A stretch of DNA of 64,000 nucleotides, taken from positions 1 through 64,000 of the forward strand of contig CALTCK010000005.1 of the NCBI GenBank assembly GCA_943842625.1, written 5' to 3'. Within the stretch, counting starts at the first letter, position 1, and every line of letters begins with the position of its first letter. Under the pieces are notes generated by a model, which ran no database searches, had not been told where the DNA came from, and saw only the letters and a program-made list of their open reading frames with translations. Shown piece by piece: positions 32,331 to 41,711 of the stretch. The position numbers and the translations under genes are program-made. This DNA is from an uncultured Flavobacteriaceae bacterium. Lineage in GTDB: Bacteria; Bacteroidota; Bacteroidia; Flavobacteriales; Flavobacteriaceae.

Positions 32331-33327
32331 CTATGTTCTCCATTTCCTCTCCTTGCGCCTGATCATCCTTAGTCGACATATGAAAAATAGCGTCACCTTG
32401 ATGAACAATCGGTGCCTGATTAACATTAATAACATATCCTTTGTTTGGAGCGATCACGTTAAATTTCATTTTTCCATACGGATCTGTGATGGTAGCTAAA
32501 GTAGCTCCTTTTTTGACCAATTCATTACACTTTATTTTTAAGTGAAACAAACCACTTTTTTGCGCTCTTATCCATCTCGACTTTTCTATTACCACCGTAT
32601 CTCTACTAGGATTGGTCACGTTAAATTTAGAATCTAACATGTTAAGGTAATATAAAAACCGCTTAGTACCTCTAACACCATAATTTACAATCTGTGTGTT
32701 ACTTTCTAAGGATTTACCTCCCTCAAATAATATGATTGGAATCCCTTTTTTACCACAAGTAGACCGATAGGTTTTTTTTAAATTTTTTGAATAAACTGAA
32801 AAAGGTACATTAAAAATCTTTGCTAGTTTTAATAAATTTTCATCGCCTGGATTTATTCTAACCTGAGGTGCGTTAAAACGACTGGCTCCTCCTGTATGAA
32901 AATCGACACAGTAATCGGCATGTGGTAAAATTTCATTTGTAAAGAAATAAGCGACTCTACTTGCTAGAGAACCTCTCCGATTACCTGGGAAAGATCTATT
33001 TAAATCTCTGCCATCTGGAAATGCTCGATCCGTATTTAAAAATCCAAAAACATTTAAAATTGGAATACTTATAATGGTACCTCTTTTTGGTTTATTGATT
33101 TTTCGTGAAATTAATTGCCTTACAATTTCTACTCCATTTATTTCATCTCCATGAATTGCGGCGGTAATTAATACGGTAGGTCCTGGATGGATGGATCTTT
33201 CTATAATGATTGGAATTTCTATACTGGTAGAGGTATACAACTTTGCAATATTAAAATCAATAGTTCTACTTTCGCCCAGTTCTATTTTTTCTCCTAGGAT
33301 TTCAAGAGTTTTTACAAATTCCTTCAT
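32323..33327 (-). CDS. Succinylglutamate desuccinylase/aspartoacylase family protein
   Basis: 334 residues, M14-like zinc hydrolase. Zinc ligands appear in ITAAIHGDEINGVEIV (HGDE, about 55-62) and VDFHTGG (about 143-149); the catalytic glutamate would be that in ILFEGGKS. A C-terminal beta-rich domain (lipoyl-like, VIEKSRWIRAQKSGLFHL) follows. Its start shares one base with the rimK stop (TAATG). This gene is regularly found with rimK and is thought to trim or modify glutamyl side chains, an inference from context. Confidence 0.88.
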   Translation of the reverse strand: MKEFVKTLEILGEKIELGESRTIDFNIAKLYTSTSIEIPIIIERSIHPGPTVLITAAIHGDEINGVEIVRQLISRKINKPKRGTIISIPILNVFGFLNTDRAFPDGRDLNRSFPGNRRGSLASRVAYFFTNEILPHADYCVDFHTGGASRFNAPQVRINPGDENLLKLAKIFNVPFSVYSKNLKKTYRSTCGKKGIPIILFEGGKSLESNTQIVNYGVRGTKRFLYYLNMLDSKFNVTNPSRDTVVIEKSRWIRAQKSGLFHLKIKCNELVKKGATLATITDPYGKMKFNVIAPNKGYVINVNQAPIVHQGDAIFHMSTKDDQAQGEEMENIDE

Positions 33328-34199
33328 TACCGATTATTTCTTTCAATATAACTGATTATTTTTTCTGAAATATTTACTTCAGTTGTTTTTTCAATTCCTT
33401 CTAAACCTGGTGATGAATTTATTTCTAAAACCAAAGGACCTCTTGAGGATTGAAGTATATCGATTCCACAGACTCCTAATTTCATCGCTTTAGCAGCTTT
33501 AAGGGCAATATTTTCTTCTTCGTAAGAAAGATTTATTTTTGCAGAGGATCCGCCCCTATGTAGATTAGATCTAAAATCTCCCTCTTTACTTTGTCGTTTC
33601 ATAGCAGAAACTACTTTACCATCTACAACAATTACTCTTAGATCTGTCCCCTTTGATTCTTCTATATATTCTTGTAACAAAAACTTAACTCCAGCAGTTT
33701 TTAGTGTTTCAATAGTTGATAACGCACTCAAATAGGTATCGGCAAGAATTACACCATTGCCGTGTGTTCCTTCTAATATTTTTATTATGACCGGTTTATT
33801 TTTAAAATTTGAAAGTAAATATTCCAAATTTGAAGAGGATCCCAAAATAGTTTTAGGAATAGGGACGTTAAATGTTGAAAGTAATTGTGAGCAGGTCCAT
33901 TTGTCTCTTGTTTGCAAAATAGCCTCTGCAGACACTACAGAAAAAACATTCATTGCATTAAAATGACGAACCAATGTAGCTCCATAATAAGTTTTTGAAG
34001 CCCCAATCCTAGGAATTATTGCGTCCAAGTCATCAACAATTTCATCATGAAAACGGACTACAGATTTTCCGTTTTCTATGGATAATGAGCAATGCGATGG
34101 GTCTAATACCTCCATCACATGTTTTCTTTTTGTACCAGCCTTTAATAGACTTTGAGTGGAATATAGAGTTTCCCCTTTTGATAAAATTGCAATGTTCAT
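33327..34199 (-). CDS. rimK: RimK-type ATP-grasp glutamate ligase
   Basis: 290 residues, ATP-grasp enzyme that adds glutamate residues to ribosomal protein S6 in E. coli (close to the usual 300). The pre-ATP-grasp domain ends near residue 95. Motifs: VIIKILEGTHGNGVIL (ATP lysine loop), LQEYIEESKGTDLRVIVV, and the family-specific AMKRQSKEGDFRSNLHRGG; the metal-binding LVLEINSSPGLEGIEKTT is near the end. First gene of the leftward operon, divergent from uvrC. The S6 target is by homology only. Confidence 0.9.
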   Translation of the reverse strand: MNIAILSKGETLYSTQSLLKAGTKRKHVMEVLDPSHCSLSIENGKSVVRFHDEIVDDLDAIIPRIGASKTYYGATLVRHFNAMNVFSVVSAEAILQTRDKWTCSQLLSTFNVPIPKTILGSSSNLEYLLSNFKNKPVIIKILEGTHGNGVILADTYLSALSTIETLKTAGVKFLLQEYIEESKGTDLRVIVVDGKVVSAMKRQSKEGDFRSNLHRGGSSAKINLSYEEENIALKAAKAMKLGVCGIDILQSSRGPLVLEINSSPGLEGIEKTTEVNISEKIISYIERNNR

Positions 34200-34270
34200 T
34201 CGTGATATAGTTGCAGCTAATTTAGTAATTTATCTATAAGTACTTATTTTTTCGTTCAATAAACATCAAT

Positions 34271-34278
34271 TATCTTTG
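34271..34278 (+). promoter_or_regulatory. -7 box abutting the uvrC start
   Basis: TATCTTTG matches TAnnTTTG exactly, but ends only 4 nt before the uvrC ATG at 34283 (TTTT at the -33 place). If used, the mRNA would be leaderless or nearly so; otherwise it is chance. Confidence 0.35.
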
Positions 34279-34282
34279 AAGG

Positions 34283-36085
34283 ATGACAGTTTTGCCAATA
34301 AAAATACAGTTAAAGACCTTACCCGCGAAGCCAGGGGTCTATCAGTACTTCGATAAAGATGGAAAATTATTGTATGTTGGGAAGGCAAAAAATTTAAAAA
34401 AAAGAGTTTCTTCTTATTTTACCAAACAACATGATATTGGAAAAACACGCGTCTTAGTAAAAAAGATTGTAAGTATAAAACATATTGTCGTAGAGACTGA
34501 AACCGATGCCTTACTGTTAGAGAATAATTTAATTAAAAAGTACCAGCCTCGTTACAATATTATGCTTAAAGACGACAAAACCTATCCATGGATTTGTATA
34601 AAAAAAGAACGATTCCCTAGGGTGTTTTCGACTAGAAAAATGATAAAAGACGGCTCTGAATATTTTGGTCCTTACACCAATGTAAAAACTGTATATACCT
34701 TATTAGAGTTAATAAATGGTTTATTTCCTTTAAGAAATTGCAATTATGATTTAGCAGATAAAAATATTAAATCGGGAAAATATAAAGTTTGCTTGGAATA
34801 TCATCTTGACAATTGTTTGGGGACCTGTGAAGGAAAACAAACTGAAGAAAATTACAATAAAAATATTGCTGCGATTAGAAATATACTGAAGGGCAATTTT
34901 AAAGATTCATTAGTCGCATTTAAAAATCAAATGGAAGGTTTTGCTACCAACTTATATTTTGAAGATGCTCAAAAAATAAAAGAGAAAATTGCGACTTTGA
35001 TGAATTATCAATCTAAATCGATGATTGTAAATTCAAAAATTAATAATGTTGACGTTTTTTCAATTGTAACCGATGAAGCCTATGGATACGTTAACTATCT
35101 TCAACTGTCTTATGGTTCAATTATTCGATCACATACACTGGAAATAAAAAAGAAACTTGAAGAAACTGATGAGCAAATTTTACAAATATCAGTAATTGAA
35201 TTAAGGCAGCGTTTTCAATCACAATGTAAAGAGATCTATGTCCCTTTTAAGATTAATGTTGGAGAAAACTTAAAAATCTATGTGCCAAAACTCGGAGATA
35301 AAAAGCGAATATTAGATTTGTCACTTAGAAATGCAAAATATTATCGGATGGAGCGATTTAAGCAGACTAAAATTACAGATCCCAATCGTCATGAAAACAG
35401 GATTATGTCTCAAATGAAAAAAGATTTACGCTTATCCGAAGAGCCTCGTCACATAGAATGTTTTGATAATAGTAATATTCAAGGAACCAATCCTGTTGCT
35501 GCTTGTGTAGTATTTAAAAATGGGAAGCCAAGTAAAAAAGATTATAGAAAATTCAATATTAAAACTGTTGAAGGCCCCGATGATTTTGCATCTATGGAAG
35601 AAGTGGTGTATCGAAGATATAAACGCTTATTAGACGAAAAGCAACCATTACCTCAATTAATTATTATTGATGGAGGAAAGGGTCAATTGTCTTCTTCTTT
35701 AAAAAGTCTTGACAAACTTGAGCTAAGAGGAAAAATTGCAATCATAGGTATTGCGAAAAGATTAGAGGAATTATTTTATCCTGAAGATCCCATTCCTTTA
35801 TACCTTGATAAAAAATCGGAAACTTTAAAAATCATACAACAATTAAGAAATGAAGCGCATAGATTTGGGATTACTTTTCATAGAAATAAAAGGAGTAAAG
35901 AAGCATTAAACACAACATTGTTACATATCGAAGGAATTGGAGAGAAAACAATAATTGAGTTATTAAAAATTTTTAAAAGTCTGAAAAGATTACAAACAGC
36001 AAGTTTTGACGACCTCTCTAAGGTAGTTGGCCCTAGTAAAGCTCAAAAAATAATCGAACATTTTAAACAAAATGTAACAATTTAG
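34283..36085 (+). CDS. uvrC: Excinuclease ABC subunit C
   Basis: Nuclease of nucleotide-excision repair making both incisions around a lesion marked by UvrB. 600 residues. N-terminal GIY-YIG domain (PGVYQYFDKDGKLLYVGKAKNLKKRVSSYF, about 17-46), UVR motif region near 205-240, RNase-H-like C-terminal nuclease with IECFDNSNIQGTNPVAACVVF and LIIIDGGKGQL, and two helix-hairpin-helix repeats at the end (LLHIEGIGEKTIIELLKIF). All expected parts are present. Divergent from rimK. Confidence 0.97.
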   Translation: MTVLPIKIQLKTLPAKPGVYQYFDKDGKLLYVGKAKNLKKRVSSYFTKQHDIGKTRVLVKKIVSIKHIVVETETDALLLENNLIKKYQPRYNIMLKDDKTYPWICIKKERFPRVFSTRKMIKDGSEYFGPYTNVKTVYTLLELINGLFPLRNCNYDLADKNIKSGKYKVCLEYHLDNCLGTCEGKQTEENYNKNIAAIRNILKGNFKDSLVAFKNQMEGFATNLYFEDAQKIKEKIATLMNYQSKSMIVNSKINNVDVFSIVTDEAYGYVNYLQLSYGSIIRSHTLEIKKKLEETDEQILQISVIELRQRFQSQCKEIYVPFKINVGENLKIYVPKLGDKKRILDLSLRNAKYYRMERFKQTKITDPNRHENRIMSQMKKDLRLSEEPRHIECFDNSNIQGTNPVAACVVFKNGKPSKKDYRKFNIKTVEGPDDFASMEEVVYRRYKRLLDEKQPLPQLIIIDGGKGQLSSSLKSLDKLELRGKIAIIGIAKRLEELFYPEDPIPLYLDKKSETLKIIQQLRNEAHRFGITFHRNKRSKEALNTTLLHIEGIGEKTIIELLKIFKSLKRLQTASFDDLSKVVGPSKAQKIIEHFKQNVTI

Positions 36086-36124
36086 AGTTTATCTTTACTT
36101 ATTAGGATATCATAACAAGTCTCA

Positions 36125-38434
36125 GTGAAATTTTTATTATCAGTAACAATCATATTGGCATCCGGAATTATGTTTTCTCAAGAAGATTTTCTCAAAGAAG
36201 ATGTTAAAGTTGGATTGGTGTTAAGTGGCGGTGGAGCTAAAGGTATGGCTCATATAGGTGCTTTAAAAGTTATTGAAGAATCGGGTGTTCGTATAGACTA
36301 TATTGGAGGCACAAGTACCGGAGCAATTATCGGAGGGTTATATGCCACAGGATATTCAGCAATTCAAATAGACTCAATATTTAGAGCAGTAAATTTCTCT
36401 CAATTGATTCAAGATGAAATTCCTAGAAGTGCAAAAACTTTTTTTGAAAAAAATGATTCTGAAAGGTATGCGATGAACCTCCCTTTTCAGAAGTTTAAAA
36501 TTTCGCTGCCCACCTCGATATCTAAGGGTCAAAATATGTATAACTTATTTTCGAAACTTACTTCTCATGTAAATGATGTCGATAATTTTAATGACTTACA
36601 AATTCCTTTTTTCTGTATTGCAACGAATATTGAATCAGGGAAAGAAACCATTCTAAACAAGGGTTATTTGCCAGCAGCTGTTGCTGCGAGTAGTGCCTTG
36701 CCAACACTATTTAATCCTGTAAAAATTGGAGATTCAATTTATGTAGATGGAGGTGTTACTAATAATTATCCCATTGAAAAAGTAAGATCGATGGGAGCTG
36801 ATATTGTTATTGGAATTGACGTACAGGATACTTTAAAAACAAGAAATAAACTAAAAAATGCTATAGAAATATTAGGGCAAGTTGGTAATTATAGTGCAAT
36901 AGAGGCGATGATAGATAAGAGAAATGATACGGATATTTATATCCGTCCAAACATTACAGATTTTTCAGTAGTCTCTTTTAATGAAAAATTAGCAATTATG
37001 GATGCTGGAACAAAAGAGGCATTATCAGTTAAGAACCAATTAATTGAACTTGCTTCCAAACAAAAAAGGGTTTTAAGAAAAAAAGAGACCATTAATTTTA
37101 GCGATTCTTTATTAATTAGTGGTATCCAAATAGAGGGTAATTACCACTATACTCGTTCTTATATTTTAGGAAAATTAAAATTAAGAATTCCATCGATAAC
37201 TTCCTATAGAGCTTTTAGCGAGGGCGTTAATAACCTATCAGCGACTAATAATTTTCAAAAAATTAATTATCGTTTTATTAATGATAAAAAAGGAGGTCTT
37301 ATCATAAAATTTGATGTGGTAGAGAGCGAAAATAAATCTTCCTTTCGATTGAGCGCTCACTACGATGATTTATATAAGACAGCTGTACTGTTAAACTATA
37401 CTCATAAAAGACTATTATCTAATAATGACATCACCTCTTTTGATTTTATTATAGGAGATAATCTAAGATATAACTTTGATTATTTTATTGATAAAGGTTA
37501 TTATTGGAGTATAGGCTTAAATTCTAACTACAATACTTTTGAAGAAAACGTAAATTTAGATTTTATTAGAGCAATCGATATGACTGATTCTGATATTAAT
37601 AGTTTAAATTTCCAATATGCCGAACTAACGAATCAAATATATTTACAATCCTTCTTAAAAAGAACCTTTTTAATTGGCGCCGGAATTGAACATAAATGGA
37701 AAAAATATTTATCAAAAACAATTGGTATCGACCAAAACAATGAACCTAGAACGATTTTTGACGACACTAATTATTTTGGAACTTTTGGGTATGTTATTTA
37801 TGATTCGTTTGACCATAAAATTTTTCCAACAAAGGGGTTTTATTTTAAGGGTAATTTTAATTTTTATTTTTATGCAAATGGAATTAACGAAAATTTTAAT
37901 GAATTTTCAATAGGGAGAGCCAAGATAGGCTATGCTAAGACCATCATAAAAAACCTTTCTCTGTTAGTTGAGTCAGAGGCTGGAGTAAATATTGGAGGTG
38001 ACGCAACAAAATCCTTTGATTTCTTTGTCGGAGGTTATGGTTATAAGGAGAGTAGTAATTTAGTGTCTTTATATGGGTATAAAGATTTGAATCTTCGAGG
38101 AGATACATTTTTAAAGGCGACCATAACTTTTGATTATAATTTTTACAAAAAATTACACCTAATTACTTCCGCAAATATTGCAAATGTTGGAGATAATTTA
38201 TTTGAGGACAATAAATGGGTTGATGCAATTGATTATTCTGGATATGCTTTAGGTTTTGGAGCGGATACTTTTTTAGGGCCAGTTGAAATTAAATATTCAT
38301 ATTCCTCCAGAAATAGAGAAAAGCGTTTGGTATGTGAGTGTAGGCTACCGGTTTTGATAGGATATTCTCATATATATAGGTTTTACTTTTCTTCATCTAA
38401 AAACAATAATTTTTTTACGATATTTGTATTATGA
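36125..38434 (+). CDS. Patatin-like phospholipase fused to POTRA and outer-membrane barrel (GTG start)
   Basis: 769 residues, GTG start and signal peptide (KFLLSVTIILASGIMFSQ). The patatin domain is complete: oxyanion motif GLVLSGGGAKG (30-40), nucleophile S64 in GTSTG, and the catalytic Asp in VDGG (D208). One POTRA-like region (about 325-400) precedes a 16-strand BamA-type barrel (about 410-769). This is the PlpD/FplA type V autotransporter layout, where the barrel exports or anchors the lipase; in Bacteroidota the lipase is usually surface exposed. 39 nt after uvrC, same direction. Confidence 0.92.
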   Translation: MKFLLSVTIILASGIMFSQEDFLKEDVKVGLVLSGGGAKGMAHIGALKVIEESGVRIDYIGGTSTGAIIGGLYATGYSAIQIDSIFRAVNFSQLIQDEIPRSAKTFFEKNDSERYAMNLPFQKFKISLPTSISKGQNMYNLFSKLTSHVNDVDNFNDLQIPFFCIATNIESGKETILNKGYLPAAVAASSALPTLFNPVKIGDSIYVDGGVTNNYPIEKVRSMGADIVIGIDVQDTLKTRNKLKNAIEILGQVGNYSAIEAMIDKRNDTDIYIRPNITDFSVVSFNEKLAIMDAGTKEALSVKNQLIELASKQKRVLRKKETINFSDSLLISGIQIEGNYHYTRSYILGKLKLRIPSITSYRAFSEGVNNLSATNNFQKINYRFINDKKGGLIIKFDVVESENKSSFRLSAHYDDLYKTAVLLNYTHKRLLSNNDITSFDFIIGDNLRYNFDYFIDKGYYWSIGLNSNYNTFEENVNLDFIRAIDMTDSDINSLNFQYAELTNQIYLQSFLKRTFLIGAGIEHKWKKYLSKTIGIDQNNEPRTIFDDTNYFGTFGYVIYDSFDHKIFPTKGFYFKGNFNFYFYANGINENFNEFSIGRAKIGYAKTIIKNLSLLVESEAGVNIGGDATKSFDFFVGGYGYKESSNLVSLYGYKDLNLRGDTFLKATITFDYNFYKKLHLITSANIANVGDNLFEDNKWVDAIDYSGYALGFGADTFLGPVEIKYSYSSRNREKRLVCECRLPVLIGYSHIYRFYFSSSKNNNFFTIFVL

Positions 38435-38549
38435 CTAATCATCGTTGGAAATATACCCTTCTTGATATCAAGTTTCTAAATAAAAGAAACCCAGAATAGG
38501 CATTTAATAATTTTCAATTAATTAAGTTTAACCATTTAATAAAAAAATT

Positions 38550-39707
38550 ATGCCACGTTACCATAAACTCGGTAAAATACCACCTAAAAGACATACTACC
38601 TTCGAAAAACCCGATGGATCCTTATACCAAGAAGAACTATTTGGCACAGCAGGGTTTGCAGGAATGTCTTCTCTAATTTATCATTTATATCCACCAACTG
38701 TTGTTTCTGAAGTTAAGAGAGGTGAAGATGTAAGCCCAAAAATTGCCATTGATAAAAACATGAAGGCACTTAGTTTTAAAGGATTTTCATTAAGCCCAGA
38801 AAAGGATTATTTGTCAAGTAGAAAAACATTATTTGCAAATAATGATTTACATATCGGCTTAGCGGCTCCAATGGGATTTTCTAAAAATTATTTTTATAGA
38901 AATTCAGATGCTGATGAAATGTTATTTATTCATATGGGTTCAGGAATCTTAAAAACAATGTATGGAAATATTGAATTTAAATATGGAGACTATCTAATCA
39001 TACCAAGAGGAACTACGTATCGAATTGACTTTGAAACAGAAGATAACAAACTATTGTATATTGAGTCGTTTAGCCCGATAGTAAGTCCAAAAAGATACAG
39101 AAATAATTTCGGTCAATTTTTAGAACATTCCCCATTTTGTGAAAGAGACTTTAGATTGCCTAAAGATCTTAAAACACATGATGAAAAAGGTGAATTTAAA
39201 ATACTATCAAAAAAACAAGGTGTAATGTGGGAATACACTCATTCAAACCACCCTTTCGATGTTATTGGTTGGGATGGTTTTCACTATCCGTATGCTTTTT
39301 CAATTCACGACTTTGAGCCCATTACAGGTAGAATTCATATGCCTCCTCCTATCCATCAGCAATGGGAAGCATCCGGTTTTGTAGTGTGTTCTTTTGTGCC
39401 TAGAATGTATGATTACCATCCAAAATCTATACCTTCACCTTATCATCATTCAAATATTGACTCAGAAGAGTTGTTGTATTATGTTGATGGAGATTTTATG
39501 AGTAGAAATAATATTGAAAAAGGACAGATTACATTACATCCGGGAGGAATTCCTCATGGGCCTCACCCTGGCGCGATTGAAAGGAGTGTAGGTAAAAAAG
39601 CAACGGAAGAATTAGCGGTGATGATTGATCCTTTTAAGCCGCTCATGATTACTGAAGAAGCCTTAAAATTAGAAGTAGACGATTATTATAAATCTTGGAT
39701 TAAGTAA
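38550..39707 (+). CDS. hmgA: Homogentisate 1,2-dioxygenase
   Basis: Opens the ring of homogentisate to maleylacetoacetate in tyrosine degradation. 385 residues, cupin fold. The iron and substrate region is intact: GRIHMPPPIHQQWEASGF, then YHHSNIDSEELLYYVDGDF with the HxxxxxE ligands, and HPGGIPHGPHPGA. The N-terminal half has a cupin MLFIHMGSGILKTMYGNIEF. Followed after 27 nt by the 4-hydroxyphenylpyruvate dioxygenase gene; together they form the upper homogentisate pathway. Confidence 0.95.
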   Translation: MPRYHKLGKIPPKRHTTFEKPDGSLYQEELFGTAGFAGMSSLIYHLYPPTVVSEVKRGEDVSPKIAIDKNMKALSFKGFSLSPEKDYLSSRKTLFANNDLHIGLAAPMGFSKNYFYRNSDADEMLFIHMGSGILKTMYGNIEFKYGDYLIIPRGTTYRIDFETEDNKLLYIESFSPIVSPKRYRNNFGQFLEHSPFCERDFRLPKDLKTHDEKGEFKILSKKQGVMWEYTHSNHPFDVIGWDGFHYPYAFSIHDFEPITGRIHMPPPIHQQWEASGFVVCSFVPRMYDYHPKSIPSPYHHSNIDSEELLYYVDGDFMSRNNIEKGQITLHPGGIPHGPHPGAIERSVGKKATEELAVMIDPFKPLMITEEALKLEVDDYYKSWIK

Positions 39708-39734
39708 GGTATATTTAAGAAAAAAACAACATGT

Positions 39735-40898
39735 ATGAGTGATAAAAAAATCAAATCGGTTGATTACGGTTTAGAAAAAATATTTGAAGGAGCGCAAGAT
39801 TTCTTACCTTTATTAGGAACAGATTATGTTGAATTTTATGTTGGTAACGCTAAACAATCTGCGCATTTTTATAAAACAGCTTTTGGATTTCAATCCTATG
39901 CATACAAAGGGCTTGAAACTGGTTCTAAAGACAGTGTGAGTTATGCTTTAAAGCAAGATAAAATAGTTTTAATATTAACAACGCCTCTTAATAGTAAATC
40001 CCCTATTAACGATCATTTAGTTAAACATGGAGATGGAGTTAAAGTGATTGCTTTGTGGGTAGATGACGCTCGAAAAGCTTACGAAGAAACAACAAGTAGG
40101 GGAGCTAAATCTTATATGGAACCTTTTGTGGAAAAAGATGAGTTTGGCGAAGTTGTAAGAGCTGGTATTTATACCTATGGTGAAACGGTTCATATGTTTG
40201 TTGAGCGTAAAAATTATAAAGGTAATTTTTTACCAGGTTTTGTTCCCTTGAAGTCAGATTATAATCCGGAATCGGTAGGTTTAAAATACATTGATCATAT
40301 GGTTGGAAATGTTGGTTGGGGAGAAATGAATAAATGGGTTAAATGGTATGAAGATGTTATGGGATTTGTTAACTTTTTGTCTTTTGATGATAAACAAATA
40401 CATACAGAATACTCTGCTTTAATGAGTAAGGTAATGAGTAATGGAAATGGTAGAATAAAATTTCCAATTAATGAACCTGCAAAAGCTGCAAAAAAATCAC
40501 AAATTGAAGAATATTTAGATTTTTATGAAGATTCGGGAGTTCAGCATATAGCTGTCACTACAGATGATATTGTTCAAACGGTTGCTCAACTTAAAGCTAG
40601 AGGAGTAGAATTTTTACCAGCGCCACCACAAGCTTACTACGATGAAATTCCGAGCAGACTAGGCGTACACATGGAAATGATGAAAGAGGATATTAGAGAG
40701 CTACAAAAATTTTCGATACTCGTAGATGCTGATGAAGAAGGTTATTTGTTACAAATATTCACAAAACCAGTAGAAGATAGGCCTACTTTATTTTTTGAGA
40801 TTATTCAAAGGATGGGAGCTCAAGGGTTTGGTGCAGGTAATTTTAAAGCATTATTTGAATCTATTGAAAGAGAACAAGCAAACAGGGGAACTCTTTAA
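39735..40898 (+). CDS. hpd: 4-hydroxyphenylpyruvate dioxygenase
   Basis: Converts 4-hydroxyphenylpyruvate to homogentisate. 387 residues with two VOC domains. The Fe(II) triad is formed by His in YIDHMVGNVGWGEM, His in VQHIAVTTDD and Glu in TLFFEIIQRMGAQGFG; the C-terminal GFGAGNFKALFESIEREQ segment is the gating helix. Start ATG 39735. Cotranscribed with hmgA upstream and with the DUF3108 and tryptophan dioxygenase genes downstream (spacings 39 and 3 nt). Confidence 0.96.
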   Translation: MSDKKIKSVDYGLEKIFEGAQDFLPLLGTDYVEFYVGNAKQSAHFYKTAFGFQSYAYKGLETGSKDSVSYALKQDKIVLILTTPLNSKSPINDHLVKHGDGVKVIALWVDDARKAYEETTSRGAKSYMEPFVEKDEFGEVVRAGIYTYGETVHMFVERKNYKGNFLPGFVPLKSDYNPESVGLKYIDHMVGNVGWGEMNKWVKWYEDVMGFVNFLSFDDKQIHTEYSALMSKVMSNGNGRIKFPINEPAKAAKKSQIEEYLDFYEDSGVQHIAVTTDDIVQTVAQLKARGVEFLPAPPQAYYDEIPSRLGVHMEMMKEDIRELQKFSILVDADEEGYLLQIFTKPVEDRPTLFFEIIQRMGAQGFGAGNFKALFESIEREQANRGTL

Positions 40899-40937
40899 TT
40901 ATATAGGATTTATCTTTAAAAGTAATCTAATAGTAAA

Positions 40938-41708
40938 ATGAAGTATTTAAATATTCTGATAATATTTTTTTTTAGTTCGTTTTGCTTTTGTCAAAACAAC
41001 GCATATGAAGCTGGAGAATGGCTTAAGTTCAGGATACATTATGGTTTAATTACTGCGGGACAAGCAACTCTTGAGGTTAAAAGTGAGCTATTAAACGATC
41101 AAGAAGTTTTTCATATCATTGGGTTTGGAGAAACTACAGGGATGACCAGTTGGTTTTTTAAAGTGGAAGATCATTATCAGTCTTATGTTTTAAAAGACAA
41201 AGACCTTCCCGTAAGATTTGTAAGGAATATCAATGAAGGAGGTTATAAAAAAGAGATTCAGATCGATTTTAATCAGTCTTCTAAAATAGCTACTATTGTT
41301 GACTTTATTAATGATAATAAGAAAATAGTTCCTTTCCCGAGTCAGGCACAAGATATGGTTTCTTCTTTTTATTATTTACGTAATAATCTAGACACCCACT
41401 CTTTGAAGGAGAACGATGAGTTTGACTTAGATATGTTTTTTGATAGTGAAAATTATAAATTCAAACTCAAATATTTGCGTAAGGAAGTTTTAGATACCGA
41501 ATTTGGAAAAGTCTCCTGCTTAGTTTTTAGACCCTATGTTGAGTCTGGTAGAGTTTTTAATGAAAAAGAAAGTCTTACGATTTGGGTTAGTGATGATGAC
41601 AATAAAATACCACTGTTAATTAAAGCAGATTTAGCAGTAGGATCTTTAAAGGCCTCTTTAATAGAGTTTAAAAAATTAAATAATTCGTTTAAAATATTTG
41701 TAGAATAA
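40938..41708 (+). CDS. DUF3108 exported protein
   Basis: 256 residues. Signal peptide MKYLNILIIFFFSSFCFCQ, then beta-strand-rich DUF3108 pattern: EAGEWLKFRIHYGLITAGQATLEV near the N-terminus and SLTIWVSDDDNKIPLLIKADLAVGSLKASL near the end. The family is periplasmic and uncharacterised; in flavobacteria it is regularly tied to the tryptophan dioxygenase gene, as here (3 nt apart). Function unknown. Confidence 0.88.
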   Translation: MKYLNILIIFFFSSFCFCQNNAYEAGEWLKFRIHYGLITAGQATLEVKSELLNDQEVFHIIGFGETTGMTSWFFKVEDHYQSYVLKDKDLPVRFVRNINEGGYKKEIQIDFNQSSKIATIVDFINDNKKIVPFPSQAQDMVSSFYYLRNNLDTHSLKENDEFDLDMFFDSENYKFKLKYLRKEVLDTEFGKVSCLVFRPYVESGRVFNEKESLTIWVSDDDNKIPLLIKADLAVGSLKASLIEFKKLNNSFKIFVE

Positions 41709-41711
41709 ATT

